64,000 nucleotides of DNA from Hymenobacter fodinae (lineage in GTDB: Bacteria; Bacteroidota; Bacteroidia; Cytophagales; Hymenobacteraceae). The notes under the pieces are model-generated. The model did no database searches. It was given only the letters and a program-made list of their open reading frames with translations, and was not told the DNA's origin. Shown here piece by piece: positions 51,545 through 58,986 of the stretch (position 1 is its first letter; every line of letters starts with the position of its first letter). The translations under genes were made by a program, and so were the position numbers. The stretch spans positions 186,001 through 250,000 of the forward strand of contig NZ_SRLA01000001.1 of assembly GCF_004745825.1 (NCBI RefSeq). Reading direction: 5' to 3'.

Positions 51545-52375
51545 TTAGTGAGGCGCTGGTGCGGCCGGTTTGGGCGGAATCCGCAAATCTAGCAGCCGCC
51601 GAAAATTACCTTGGAACACATTGAAGTCAACCGTTCCCTTGATGCCGGGCACGTAGGCCTCATCTGAGTGCTGCCAGATAATCCATTTGTTGCGAGGGAG
51701 TTTAGGCTGATCTACCTCGTAGTGGGCCAGCCACAAGGGGTACTCATCAAAGTGGCCGGCCAGGTAGCGGCGGTAGAAGCTGTAGTTGGAGTATAGAATG
51801 GGCCGCACGCCGTAGTGGCGTTCTACCAGCCGCAGCCACGTGGCAATGCCCTTGCGCATCTTGTGCACATCATGAAACTGCGGGTGCTCCACGTCTAGCA
51901 CCGGGGGCAGGTCGCCGGGCATGAGGGGTACCTGGCGCGTGAACAGGTTGGCTTGGCGGGTGCCGTCGTAGTCGGGCTGGAAGTAGTGGTAGGCGCCCCG
52001 GTAAATGCCCGCAGCGTGGGCCTGCTCCCAGTTGCGGCGGAAGCGCGGGTCGCGGAGCGTAACGCCTTCCGAGGCTTTAATGAAGGCAAACCGCACCTGA
52101 TGTTCAGCCACTTTAGACCAGTCGATGCGGCCTTGGTACGCCGACACGTCGATGCCGTGCACGCTATAGCCAGCCAGCAGAGGCGTCTTTTCTAGGCCAG
52201 TCAGGTGGCCGCTGCGCCAGGTGGCATAAGCCCGGCGGGCATAGCGGTTGATCTGCCGACGGTAGTGCGTATAGACGACGGCCGCCCCTAGCAGGCCTAG
52301 CAGCAAAGCCAGCAGCAGGGGCCGGCGCCAGGCAGCGGCGCGGCGACGGATGACGGGGCGGCGAAGGGTCTTCAT
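51545..52375 (-). CDS. GH25 lysozyme-like membrane-anchored hydrolase
   Basis: A 276-residue protein. An Arg-rich N-terminus and one transmembrane helix (PLLLALLLGLLGAAVVYTHY, about 20-40) precede a GH25 TIM-barrel: GIDVSAYQGRIDWSKVAEHQ, FAFIKASEGVTLRDPRF, GAYHYFQPDYDG, PVLDVEHPQFHDV, ILYSNYSFYRRYL and WIIWQHSDEAYVPG. The catalytic Asp/Glu set (DVS, DVE) is intact. GH25 enzymes cut the beta-1,4 bond between MurNAc and GlcNAc. The single helix suggests inner-membrane anchoring with the domain in the periplasm. The ATG at 52375 is preferred over one at 52387. Confidence 0.9.
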   Translation of the reverse strand: MKTLRRPVIRRRAAAWRRPLLLALLLGLLGAAVVYTHYRRQINRYARRAYATWRSGHLTGLEKTPLLAGYSVHGIDVSAYQGRIDWSKVAEHQVRFAFIKASEGVTLRDPRFRRNWEQAHAAGIYRGAYHYFQPDYDGTRQANLFTRQVPLMPGDLPPVLDVEHPQFHDVHKMRKGIATWLRLVERHYGVRPILYSNYSFYRRYLAGHFDEYPLWLAHYEVDQPKLPRNKWIIWQHSDEAYVPGIKGTVDFNVFQGNFRRLLDLRIPPKPAAPAPH

Positions 52376-52495
52376 AAGCGTCGGCATCTCAAAGGTAACG
52401 CGCCACATGCGTGTTCTGGTGCCTAGTCAGGGCAAAGAACACAGAAAAACCGGTCTTTTTACGGACCTTCGTAGGCCACTATTTCCTTGTTTGAC

Positions 52496-52771
52496 ATGGC
52501 TGAAACCACCAACCCCGCCGATGCCCGCGACGAATCGGGGCACTTGATCCGCGAGCTGCACGGCGTTACGCTGGCCCAGATTCTGGAGTATCTGGTTGCT
52601 CGCTACGGCTGGCCCGAGCTAGACCGCCGCATTCGCATCAACTGCTTTGCCGTGAACCCCAGCATCAAATCCAGCCTCACGTTTCTGCGCCGCACACCTT
52701 GGGCCCGCACCAAAGTAGAGGAGCTCTACATCCAGACCCGCACCCAGGAAGTGCTAGGGAAGAAGCGGTAG
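52496..52771 (+). CDS. VF530 family DNA-binding-like protein
   Basis: A 91-residue protein. The core ELHGVTLAQILEYLVARYGW, RIRINCFAVNPSIKSSLTFL and RRTPWARTKVEELYI is the VF530 (DUF2132) signature. The structural prototype from Vibrio has a double-stranded DNA-binding-like fold, but its role is unknown. The ATG at 52496 is used. It is preceded by a CTTGTTTGAC stretch and follows the divergent GH25 gene. No operon partner is evident. Confidence 0.92.
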   Translation: MAETTNPADARDESGHLIRELHGVTLAQILEYLVARYGWPELDRRIRINCFAVNPSIKSSLTFLRRTPWARTKVEELYIQTRTQEVLGKKR

Positions 52772-52885
52772 ATAGAGCAGAAGAAGTGATGGTGCTGCGG
52801 ATGCGTCATCAAGTCTTCTCGGCATGACCACCGCTCTAGCTCATTTCACTCTTCGTAATTTCACAGACTCATCACTTGCCCCCAA

Positions 52886-53212
52886 ATGGCTGAAATCACC
52901 AAGAAATCCGGACCGTTGGCCTTGCTGGCGGGGTTTGGCTTGTTTCTGCTGTTTGAGGTAGTGGCCTACCAGGTGTTGAAGTTTGCTACCTCCGGCCTAG
53001 GCATGCAAGACCAGATGCAGCCCGAAAACACCATTGTGAGCAACTGGGTGAAAACGGTGGTGTTTCTGCTGTTGCACCTGGCGCTAGATGTGGTGGCCGT
53101 ATTAATCCTGAGTAACCGGATGCCGCGCCGCTACCGGGGGCAACTTATGGGTTGGTTCTACTTGTCGCTCCTGACGGGCTTTCTGCTCCTGTGGCCCCTG
53201 TTCAACCCGTGA
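52886..53212 (+). CDS. Small hypothetical membrane protein
   Basis: A 108-residue protein with three hydrophobic helices: LALLAGFGLFLLFEVVAYQV, VFLLLHLALDVVAVLIL, and LMGWFYLSLLTGFLLLWPLF. The short positively charged loop RMPRRYR lies between the second and third. No family is recognised. It faces the hsp20 gene, with a terminator between them. The coding call is supported by the regular helix pattern and the intact frame. Confidence 0.7.
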   Translation: MAEITKKSGPLALLAGFGLFLLFEVVAYQVLKFATSGLGMQDQMQPENTIVSNWVKTVVFLLLHLALDVVAVLILSNRMPRRYRGQLMGWFYLSLLTGFLLLWPLFNP

Positions 53213-53221
53213 TAAAATGAA

Positions 53222-53246
53222 AAAGCCACTGCGGGGGCAGTGGCTG
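53222..53246 (-). terminator. Terminator of the hsp20 gene
   Basis: GCCACTGC pairs with GCAGTGGC around GGGG. On the minus strand the stem runs into TTTTTCATTTT. Confidence 0.8.
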
Positions 53247-53299
53247 GTGAAACCATGTGGGCCGGTCGGTCCCGGCCATATGAGCAGCGACTGAGTGAC

Positions 53300-53680
53300 C
53301 TAGCGCTGCTTAATGGTAATCTCGCGCTGCTGAGCAGGGTCGCGGAAGGGGATGCGCACCTGCAGCTCCTGGCCCTCGAATACGGCGTCTACGCGGTTGG
53401 CATCGAGGTTAGCGGGCAGATTCAACGTGCGGCTGAACAGCGGGGCCGACAGCTGATCCTCGGGAGTGTGGCGGTAGTCGGCGTACACCGTGAGGGTATT
53501 GTTCTGGAGCAGAACGTGGAAATTATCGGGGCTCACCGAGGGCAAGGCCACCCGTACCACTACTCCTTTTTCCCGCTGGTCCACACGCAGCATCGCCTGC
53601 GCAATGCCGCCACCCAACGTGTTGAGTAAGTCGAGCTGCGGAGCAATGTTGTGAATGAATTCCTTGCTGATAAGATTCAT
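53300..53680 (-). CDS. Hsp20/alpha-crystallin family small heat shock protein
   Basis: A 126-residue ATP-independent holdase. The alpha-crystallin domain is visible from VVRVALPSVSPDNFHVLLQN through ADYRHTPED and NLPANLDANRVDAVFEGQEL. The C-terminal IPF (as VRIPF) resembles the I-x-I/V-type contact motif. It lacks a long N-terminal arm. It lies about 3 kb from cbpA/cbpM, but not in the same operon. Confidence 0.88.
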   Translation of the reverse strand: MNLISKEFIHNIAPQLDLLNTLGGGIAQAMLRVDQREKGVVVRVALPSVSPDNFHVLLQNNTLTVYADYRHTPEDQLSAPLFSRTLNLPANLDANRVDAVFEGQELQVRIPFRDPAQQREITIKQR

Positions 53681-53916
53681 GGTGAAGTTCCTTTCTTAGT
53701 TGTGATTGCTCTAATACAAACCATGTACCAAGGCAGAATACCAGCTGAAATAGCTTTGTTTCAGCCAGAATGGCGGTAATTGTTGGGCTTGTTAGCTACT
53801 CGAGTGACATTGTGGCTGAATTTATTCGGTTTTTTGAGCGTGTAGGAGCAGTTGTTAGGCCAAGTCGTCACTTTTAGCTCGGCTGCGTATATAGGTCAGT
53901 TACCAGTTTTTGGCCT
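53681..53916. other. Divergent gap upstream of hsp20 and the hydrolase-like gene
   Basis: AT-rich 236-bp stretch that must hold both promoters. No clear operator or exact promoter match is seen. Confidence 0.5.
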
Positions 53917-54600
53917 ATGCAACCTCAGTACTTCACTACTCCACGTACGGCACGATATATCAGCTTGGGTGAACCCGGTTCTGGCACTCAGCATATCTGG
54001 TTCTGCCTGCACGGGCGCGAGCAGTCGTTGCAAGACTTTGCCAGTCAACTAGTGAACCTTGATACGCCCGAGCGGCTGCTAGTTTTGCCCGAAGGCCTTT
54101 CCCGCTACGCCCTCCCAGCGCTGGGAACCACTCCCGAAATAGCCGCCACCGTAGCCAATTGGTTTGCCCCCGACTCTATCGACGCCGACCTACCCGACGT
54201 AACGACTTACCTGGATAGCCTGGCCGCGCAAGTATTGGCCGCCTGCCCACCCAATACCCCGGTTACGGTGCTGGGCTACGGGCACGGGGCTGCCGCAGCC
54301 TGCCGGTGGCTGGCCGCGGGCAATATACCCTACGACCGGCTGGTGCTCTATGCTTCCATTTTCCCGGCTGAGCTAAACCGTCGGGCTACGCTAGCGGCCT
54401 TGCCCAAACGGCCCGTGACGGTTATTACAACCACCACCGATTCATTTACGCCGGAAGTGGCCGGCGAAGGTCTGGTGCAAGACCTAGAGGCTGCGGGCCT
54501 CTCGGCGCAGTTGCGCTACGTCTCGGAAGGTCCGCTTACGCTGGCAGCGCTGGGGGTAGGGGCTGAGGGTGCTTCGGGCCCGGCTGCTTCTGAGCAGTAG
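53917..54600 (+). CDS. Degenerate alpha/beta-hydrolase (phospholipase/carboxylesterase-like)
   Basis: A 227-residue cytosolic protein of the phospholipase/carboxylesterase type. The oxyanion region HIWFCLHGREQS (about 26-37), LLVLPEGLSRYALPALGTTP and a C-terminal TTTTDSFTPEVA with the acid Asp175 are recognisable. The nucleophile elbow should read GxSxG but is G120-Y-G-H-G124, so the catalytic Ser is a Gly. The usual His near residue 205 is missing (SEGPLTL). The protein is therefore probably catalytically inactive, or uses another mechanism, unless this is a recent loss. The PPK2 gene follows 59 bp downstream. Confidence 0.78.
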   Translation: MQPQYFTTPRTARYISLGEPGSGTQHIWFCLHGREQSLQDFASQLVNLDTPERLLVLPEGLSRYALPALGTTPEIAATVANWFAPDSIDADLPDVTTYLDSLAAQVLAACPPNTPVTVLGYGHGAAAACRWLAAGNIPYDRLVLYASIFPAELNRRATLAALPKRPVTVITTTTDSFTPEVAGEGLVQDLEAAGLSAQLRYVSEGPLTLAALGVGAEGASGPAASEQ

Positions 54601-54659
54601 TTATTTACCCACTCGGGTACTGCTTTTCTCACTTGTTTACTTAACCTCCCGTCTCTCCC

Positions 54660-55433
54660 ATGTCCCACATCCCCTCCGAGTACGACCTGACCAAGTTGCC
54701 GACCCGCGCTCCGCATTCCATCAACAAAGAAAAAGCCTCGCGGGAGTTGGAGCGTATACGCCAAGAGCTGATTGAATTGCAAGACCGCCTATACGCCGAG
54801 AACCGCCGTAGTGTGCTAGTGGTGCTGCAGGGGATGGACGCCAGCGGGAAAGATGGTCTTATTCGGCGGGTGTTCAGCGGCATCAACCCCCAAGGCGTGC
54901 GCGTGCATGCATTTAAGGAGCCCACCGACGAGGAAATGGCCCACGACTTTCTGTGGCGCGTGCACCTGCAAACGCCCCGCCGGGGCATGATTCAGGTATT
55001 CAACCGCTCCCACTACGAAGATGTGCTCATTACCCGAGTAGTAGGCCTCATCACGGCCGAGGAAGCAAGGCGCCGGTACGCGGCCATCAATGCCTTCGAG
55101 AAGTTATTGCAGCAAGCAGGCACTACGGTACTTAAGTTCTACCTGCACGTATCGGAGGAGGAGCAGCGCCAGCGCCTGGAAGAGCGCGTGACGGATGCCA
55201 GCAAGCAATGGAAGTACGAGGCCGGCGATGAGCAGAAAGCCCAGCAGTGGCCCCAGTACCGCGCCGTGTACGAAGATGTATTCCAGCATTGCAATCCGGC
55301 TACCTGCCCGTGGCACATCATCCCGGCCGATCAGAACTGGTACAAAGCTTACGCTGTGGCCGAAACTCTGCGCGATGCGCTGGTGGAAATGGACCCACAG
55401 TATCCGCAGCACAAAGCCGACCGGCCCAAATAA
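54660..55433 (+). CDS. ppk2: Polyphosphate kinase 2 family protein
   Basis: A 257-residue PPK2-family phosphotransferase. The Walker A motif is LQGMDASGKDGLIRRVF near residue 55, and Walker B lies in MIQVFNRSHYEDVLITRVVG near residue 115. Typical lid residues follow (EERVTDASKQWKYEAGDE). Such enzymes use polyphosphate to phosphorylate nucleoside mono- or diphosphates, or transfer to AMP. The single-domain length fits class I or III, but the exact class cannot be decided. It is separated from the degenerate hydrolase by 59 bp and probably co-transcribed. Confidence 0.95.
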   Translation: MSHIPSEYDLTKLPTRAPHSINKEKASRELERIRQELIELQDRLYAENRRSVLVVLQGMDASGKDGLIRRVFSGINPQGVRVHAFKEPTDEEMAHDFLWRVHLQTPRRGMIQVFNRSHYEDVLITRVVGLITAEEARRRYAAINAFEKLLQQAGTTVLKFYLHVSEEEQRQRLEERVTDASKQWKYEAGDEQKAQQWPQYRAVYEDVFQHCNPATCPWHIIPADQNWYKAYAVAETLRDALVEMDPQYPQHKADRPK

Positions 55434-55458
55434 CCCCAGAGCTGGCTAGGCCACCCTG

Positions 55459-55767
55459 CTAGGGCCGGGTGCGGGGCACCGGCTTGCGAGGCACTCTACT
55501 TTTGGAGTTGGGACGTTCTTGGGCCATTTGGGTGGCCTGCTGGCTCATGGGCGCATCGGCGCGGGTGCTGCCCACGTTCTTGGTGCCCGACACGGCCGGC
55601 GTAGAGCTAGGTGTGGGTTGCGCCGGGGTAGGGGCTTGGTTGGTGGTACTAGCCGCGTTTTTGGTGCCAACCGCCGATGAAGCCGGAGTAGATTGGCTTG
55701 GGGCCGTTTGGGCGTGGCTGGTCAGGGCGGCGCTCAAGCTTAGGGCAAGGGGCAAGAAGAGCTTCAT
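55459..55767 (-). CDS. Secreted low-complexity hypothetical protein
   Basis: A 102-residue exported protein. Signal peptide MKLFLPLALSLSAALTSHAQ, then a Thr/Ser/Pro/Ala/Gln-rich region with a repeated GTKN-x-x-ST motif (VGTKNAAST and SGTKNVGST), and a basic Pro/Arg tail. No family is recognised. The tandem small motif suggests a disordered or cell-surface protein. Confidence 0.6.
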   Translation of the reverse strand: MKLFLPLALSLSAALTSHAQTAPSQSTPASSAVGTKNAASTTNQAPTPAQPTPSSTPAVSGTKNVGSTRADAPMSQQATQMAQERPNSKSRVPRKPVPRTRP

Positions 55768-55891
55768 CAGCAAGGTACGAAGGAAGGTGCCCTGTGGCGT
55801 ACGCAGATGCTCAAGCTATGTTATTGATTACAAACAAGTAAAAACGCACAACTGCCAGCCGTGCCTACGTATGCTCATAGGCCTAGGCCAC

Positions 55892-56446
55892 TCAGGAGGT
55901 GGCTGAGGTGGGCTCCACGGCCCGACTGAAGTGCAGGTAACCTTCAATATCCAGTTCGCCGACGCTAAAGCCCGTTTGGGTCAGTATTTTTTTAGAGGCC
56001 GTATTTTCTGGGGTGGTGCGGGCCACCAACTGGCGCACCATGCCAGTTTGCGCGGCGTGCGTGATAAGACCGGCGGCCAGCTCCAGGCCTAGGCCCCGGC
56101 CCTGCCAATCGTTGGCTACCGAGAAGCCTAGCTCAGCGGTGCCATCGGGGGAGGGCGGTCCGTGGAAGCCTCCTGTGCCAATGAGCACGTTATGGGGTGT
56201 TTCGGCGCCGGCTCGTAGAATAGCGTACCACCCGTACCAGCCCGCGGCCGTGCGGCCCCCGGCAGTGAGCTTTTCCAGGAAGTAGCGCATAGCCTCTTGG
56301 TCGTACTCGCCGGGCGGCCAGTGCGCTGGCAGGGCGGCGCCCAGCAGAACCGGGAAGTACTGAGGCTTGTGCAGCTCGGCGGTGAGCAGCGCCCGGCTGG
56401 CAGCAATCAACGTGAGGCGGGGGGTATAGGCAATCAGCGGAATCAT
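55892..56446 (-). CDS. GNAT family N-acetyltransferase
   Basis: A 184-residue acetyltransferase of the RimJ/RimL branch. The N-terminus starts IPLIAYTPRLTLIAASRALL; the acetyl-CoA region is AELGFSVANDWQGRGLGLEL near residue 130, and the segment LVARTTPENTASKKILTQTG carries the conserved Asn. The acceptor is unknown. The ATG at 56446 is preferred to upstream in-frame codons. It is distinct from the GNAT gene at 3601. Confidence 0.88.
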   Translation of the reverse strand: MIPLIAYTPRLTLIAASRALLTAELHKPQYFPVLLGAALPAHWPPGEYDQEAMRYFLEKLTAGGRTAAGWYGWYAILRAGAETPHNVLIGTGGFHGPPSPDGTAELGFSVANDWQGRGLGLELAAGLITHAAQTGMVRQLVARTTPENTASKKILTQTGFSVGELDIEGYLHFSRAVEPTSATS

Positions 56447-56551
56447 AGGGGGAAGATAGGGGGTTAACCAGGAAGGGATAAACGGCCGGCAGCGCAAGCA
56501 TGTTCTGGCGGAAGATATCTGCCTACCTTTAGTGGCTCCATCTAACCGCGT

Positions 56552-56968
56552 ATGCTAAGCACCCCACCCGAGTATCTTTCTATAGCCTACCGCCCCGACC
56601 TAGATGTGCTGGTGGCGCGCTGGCTGCGGCAGGTAACGCTGCCCGAGATGCAGCAAGGCTACGAGCTGCTGCTGGAAGAGGCCGCCCAGCACCGCTGCCG
56701 CCAGTGGCTGATAGATGTACGGCGGCGCTTCAATACCGACCGGGAAGGCGCCCACTGGATGCTAACTGACTTTTTGCCGCGTCTGCAACCGCGCCTGGGC
56801 GGCTACACCCACCTGGCGTACCTACTGGCTCCCGTAATTCTGCGCGACGCGGCTGCCGATGCCGCCTTTCCAACGGCTAATGCATTTGCTGGCAAACCCT
56901 TTATGGGGGAGCGGTTCATTGATGAGCGCGAGGCAATTGAGTGGCTGCAGGCCAAGCGCCAGGGGTAG
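56552..56968 (+). CDS. Conserved hypothetical protein, possibly SpoIIAA/STAS-like
   Basis: A 138-residue protein starting MLSTPPEYLSIAYRPDLDVL, with alternating strands and helices and many Arg (QHRCRQWLIDVRRRFNTDRE). The layout is reminiscent of the SpoIIAA-like/STAS fold, but no signature is clear. It is cytosolic. It lies upstream of the gap containing a 21-bp inverted repeat. Confidence 0.6.
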   Translation: MLSTPPEYLSIAYRPDLDVLVARWLRQVTLPEMQQGYELLLEEAAQHRCRQWLIDVRRRFNTDREGAHWMLTDFLPRLQPRLGGYTHLAYLLAPVILRDAAADAAFPTANAFAGKPFMGERFIDEREAIEWLQAKRQG

Positions 56969-57324
56969 GCTGCGCAATAGTTGCTGGAGTGGCCTAGGCC
57001 TATACTTCACCAAAAACTCAGCACTGGGTGGCTTCTGCTGCCGATGGTAGGTGCCCATAACCGTCTCATCATAACGGGATACTCTCTTACTAGGAGGTAT
57101 TGGCGGCGTATCGTTCTCGCTTGCGCGAGGAAGAAGCCCGCGAGGCCATTATCTCCTCTAAAAACTAAGGCATCCGGATGTTGCTGCGGGTGGAAAAGCT
57201 CCGGAGCTGCTAGGCCACTTTGCAGTAGGCAGCACAAAGGCCGTGGCCCCGACTTCACTTCAGAAATCGGGGCCACGGCCTTTGTGCAATGTCTAGGGGC
57301 TAAGGGGTAGTTATCCTTTAGCGT
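56969..57324. other. Gap with a perfect 21-bp inverted repeat and a possible gene remnant
   Basis: The gap holds the inverted repeat at 57231-57287 and several GGCCTAG words. A short plus-strand frame at 57094-57168 ends LREEEAREAIISSKN and looks like the tail of a decayed gene, but lacks a credible start. No RNA gene is seen. Confidence 0.5.
57231..57287. terminator. Perfect 21-bp inverted repeat downstream of the ACP gene
   Basis: GCACAAAGGCCGTGGCCCCG (plus A) at 57231-57251 pairs exactly with 57267-57287, with a 15-nt loop. No T-run follows, but it stands just downstream of the minus-strand ACP gene. Confidence 0.65.
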
Positions 57325-57576
57325 CTAGGCCACACTAACGCTCAGGTGCGAATCAACGCAATTGAGCACGTCTTGCACGGTGCGCAGGTTTTCCAGCTCA
57401 GGGTCCGGAATTTCAATATGAAAGCGGTGCTCCATATTCATCACCAGCTCAACCAGATCAAACGAGTCTAGGCCGATATCTTCCTGCAAGCGGGTACGGG
57501 GCGTGAGCTTCAGCGTAGGGATGTGGCGCTTTTTGCGGAGCATGCGCTCCACTTGGTGGCGAACAAGCTGTTCCAT
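57325..57576 (-). CDS. Acyl carrier protein-like protein
   Basis: An 83-residue protein with the phosphopantetheine attachment motif DSFDLVEL (Ser38), and a preceding Leu/Asp-rich helix. It is shorter and more basic at the N-terminus than housekeeping AcpP and is likely a specialised ACP. It lies 48 bp downstream of the short adaptor on the minus strand. The genes may share the Rrf2-type operator at 58319-58335. The stop codon is the TAG of GTGGCCTAG. Confidence 0.88.
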   Translation of the reverse strand: MEQLVRHQVERMLRKKRHIPTLKLTPRTRLQEDIGLDSFDLVELVMNMEHRFHIEIPDPELENLRTVQDVLNCVDSHLSVSVA

Positions 57577-57624
57577 AACTAGTTGGGCAGCAAAGGGAAA
57601 AAGGAAAGTAAAAAGCAGTAGAGT

Positions 57625-58209
57625 TTACTCAACGCTGGAAAGCAATAGCGTGGTATCGGCGGGCATGCCCGCCACGAAAGAAGCTACCGTTTGTGAAGAC
57701 GAAATGTAGTCGCCGGGCAAAACGGAACGCGAAGTCATTACGCCATCCTCAGGAGCCGTTACGTACTCAAAAGCCAGGGCCGGCGACGTATTGGATAGCT
57801 TCTGCTGCAGGTCTTGCAGCTTGGTGCGAGCGGCGGCCAGGTCGGCAGAGGCGGCGGCTTCTAGTTGCAGGCAGAGGGCTTGCTGCTGCTTGATTTGGGT
57901 TTGCAGATGCTGCTGCTCCACGGTTTGCAGGGAGTGCGCCAGCTTTACCAGCACCTGGCCCTTGCGTACGCGCTGACCAACGGAGAAGTACACTTCCCAC
58001 ACGCGGCCAGCGCGCGTGGTTTGAATGCTGCGACCTGTGTTATGCTCCGGGGCTTGCGCCGGCGCGCCGGTGGCCACAAAGCGGCCAGGTAATGTAGCTC
58101 CCGAAGCAGAAGGCGTTGGGGCGGGGGTGGCGGGGGCCAGCCACAAGGGCAGCTCCCAACTACTCAACGCTACCAGCACAATGAGCAGCACGCCAAGTAT
58201 TTTTTTCAT
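57625..58209 (-). CDS. Short biotin-lipoyl/HlyD-like membrane-fusion protein
   Basis: A 194-residue exported protein (signal/TM VLLIVLVALSSWELPLWLAP). A lipoyl-like half (TTRAGRVWEVYFSVGQRVRK, GQVLVKL), a coiled coil (about 90-150) and the second lipoyl half (APEDGVMTSRSVLPGDYIS) follow. The beta-barrel and membrane-proximal domains of a full adaptor (300-400 residues) are missing. Periplasmic adaptors form part of export pumps. There is no partner pump or outer-membrane channel in the window. It pairs with a cytosolic ACP gene downstream. A GTAAC-N7-GTTAC palindrome lies about 110 bp upstream. Confidence 0.8.
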   Translation of the reverse strand: MKKILGVLLIVLVALSSWELPLWLAPATPAPTPSASGATLPGRFVATGAPAQAPEHNTGRSIQTTRAGRVWEVYFSVGQRVRKGQVLVKLAHSLQTVEQQHLQTQIKQQQALCLQLEAAASADLAAARTKLQDLQQKLSNTSPALAFEYVTAPEDGVMTSRSVLPGDYISSSQTVASFVAGMPADTTLLLSSVE

Positions 58210-58318
58210 GACTAGGGGTAAATAACCTCACCGAAAGCGGCTCGTCGGTCGGTAGCGGCCTGGCGGGCAACCCATCTGGGCGAAGAGGAAAAGAGTGAAA
58301 ACGTCAGGTAATCAGTTA

Positions 58319-58335
58319 GTAACCAGTTTGGTTAC
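58319..58335. promoter_or_regulatory. Operator candidate GTAAC-N7-GTTAC upstream of the adaptor/ACP pair
   Basis: GTAACCAGTTTGGTTAC is a 17-bp palindrome (GTAACC/GGTTAC) between the Rrf2 stop codon and the adaptor gene. It has the same half-site and spacing as the site upstream of the Rrf2 gene. Confidence 0.6.
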
Positions 58336-58356
58336 ATTTGAGGGTAAATAAAAAAG

Positions 58357-58806
58357 CTATTCAAAGGCTTTGGGGCAATGGTTGGGCCGGCGAGCAGCCA
58401 GCTCCTGCATTACCTGCTCAACCGAGACAGCAGCCAGGGAAGCTCGCATGGCCGCAATAGCGTTGCCGAGCACGCCCTCCAGGGTTTCCTGCATTACGCG
58501 GCCCAGGTCGCAGTTCTCATTCGGGTTCGTGCTGTTCACGGAAAACAGATCCGGCTCGCCTTCTTGCGCCGCCCGAAACACATCGAGCAGAGAAATTTCG
58601 GCGGCCGGGCGGGCCAGCACCGTGCCTCCGCCAGCGCCCCGCTGGCTTTGCACCAGCCCGGCATCGCGCAGGTTGCCCATGAGCCGGCGCACGACCACCG
58701 GGTGGGTGCCCGCGCTGCTGGCCAGCACCTCCGACGATACCGGCTGCCCCTTGGAGTGGGCCAGATACGCCAAAATGTGCGTCGCGACGGCGAAACGAGT
58801 GTTCAT
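58357..58806 (-). CDS. Rrf2 family transcriptional regulator
   Basis: A 149-residue DNA-binding protein. The winged-helix N-terminal region (RFAVATHILAYLAHSKGQPV, EVLASSAGTHPVVVRRLMGN, GLVQSQRGAGGGTVLARPA) is the Rrf2 signature. Unlike Fe-S Rrf2 proteins such as IscR or NsrR (three Cys), it has only two Cys (ENCDL and HCPKAF), so a thiol-based or ligand-based sensor is more likely. It resembles the YwnA/SaiR-like group. The ATG at 58806 is preferred. A 17-bp palindrome lies 11 bp upstream, suggesting autoregulation. Confidence 0.92.
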   Translation of the reverse strand: MNTRFAVATHILAYLAHSKGQPVSSEVLASSAGTHPVVVRRLMGNLRDAGLVQSQRGAGGGTVLARPAAEISLLDVFRAAQEGEPDLFSVNSTNPNENCDLGRVMQETLEGVLGNAIAAMRASLAAVSVEQVMQELAARRPNHCPKAFE

Positions 58807-58816
58807 AAGCGAATAC

Positions 58817-58833
58817 GTAACAGAATCTGTTAC
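58817..58833. promoter_or_regulatory. Operator candidate GTAAC-N7-GTTAC upstream of the Rrf2 gene
   Basis: GTAACAGAATCTGTTAC is a perfect 17-bp palindrome apart from the central base, 11 nt upstream of the Rrf2 ATG. Half-site and length match the site at 58319-58335. Confidence 0.65.
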
Positions 58834-58891
58834 AAATATACGGCGAAGAAAGATTGTGTGCAATCTTTTCGTGTACTACCACTGCTGAAGA

Positions 58892-58959
58892 AGTAAATCC
58901 GTCTGCCATACGCTATATCTGCGTCCAGGAGCTGGCGCACTGGGGCAGACGGATTTACT
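58892..58959. repeat. 16-bp perfect inverted repeat with a 36-nt loop downstream of pirin
   Basis: AGTAAATCCGTCTGCC (58892-58907) pairs exactly with GGCAGACGGATTTACT (58944-58959). It lies between the pirin stop and the Rrf2 promoter. No T-run follows on either side. It may be a weak terminator or a structured RNA. Confidence 0.5.
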
Positions 58960-58986
58960 CGCTGAATACCTTACGCCCGAAGAACT

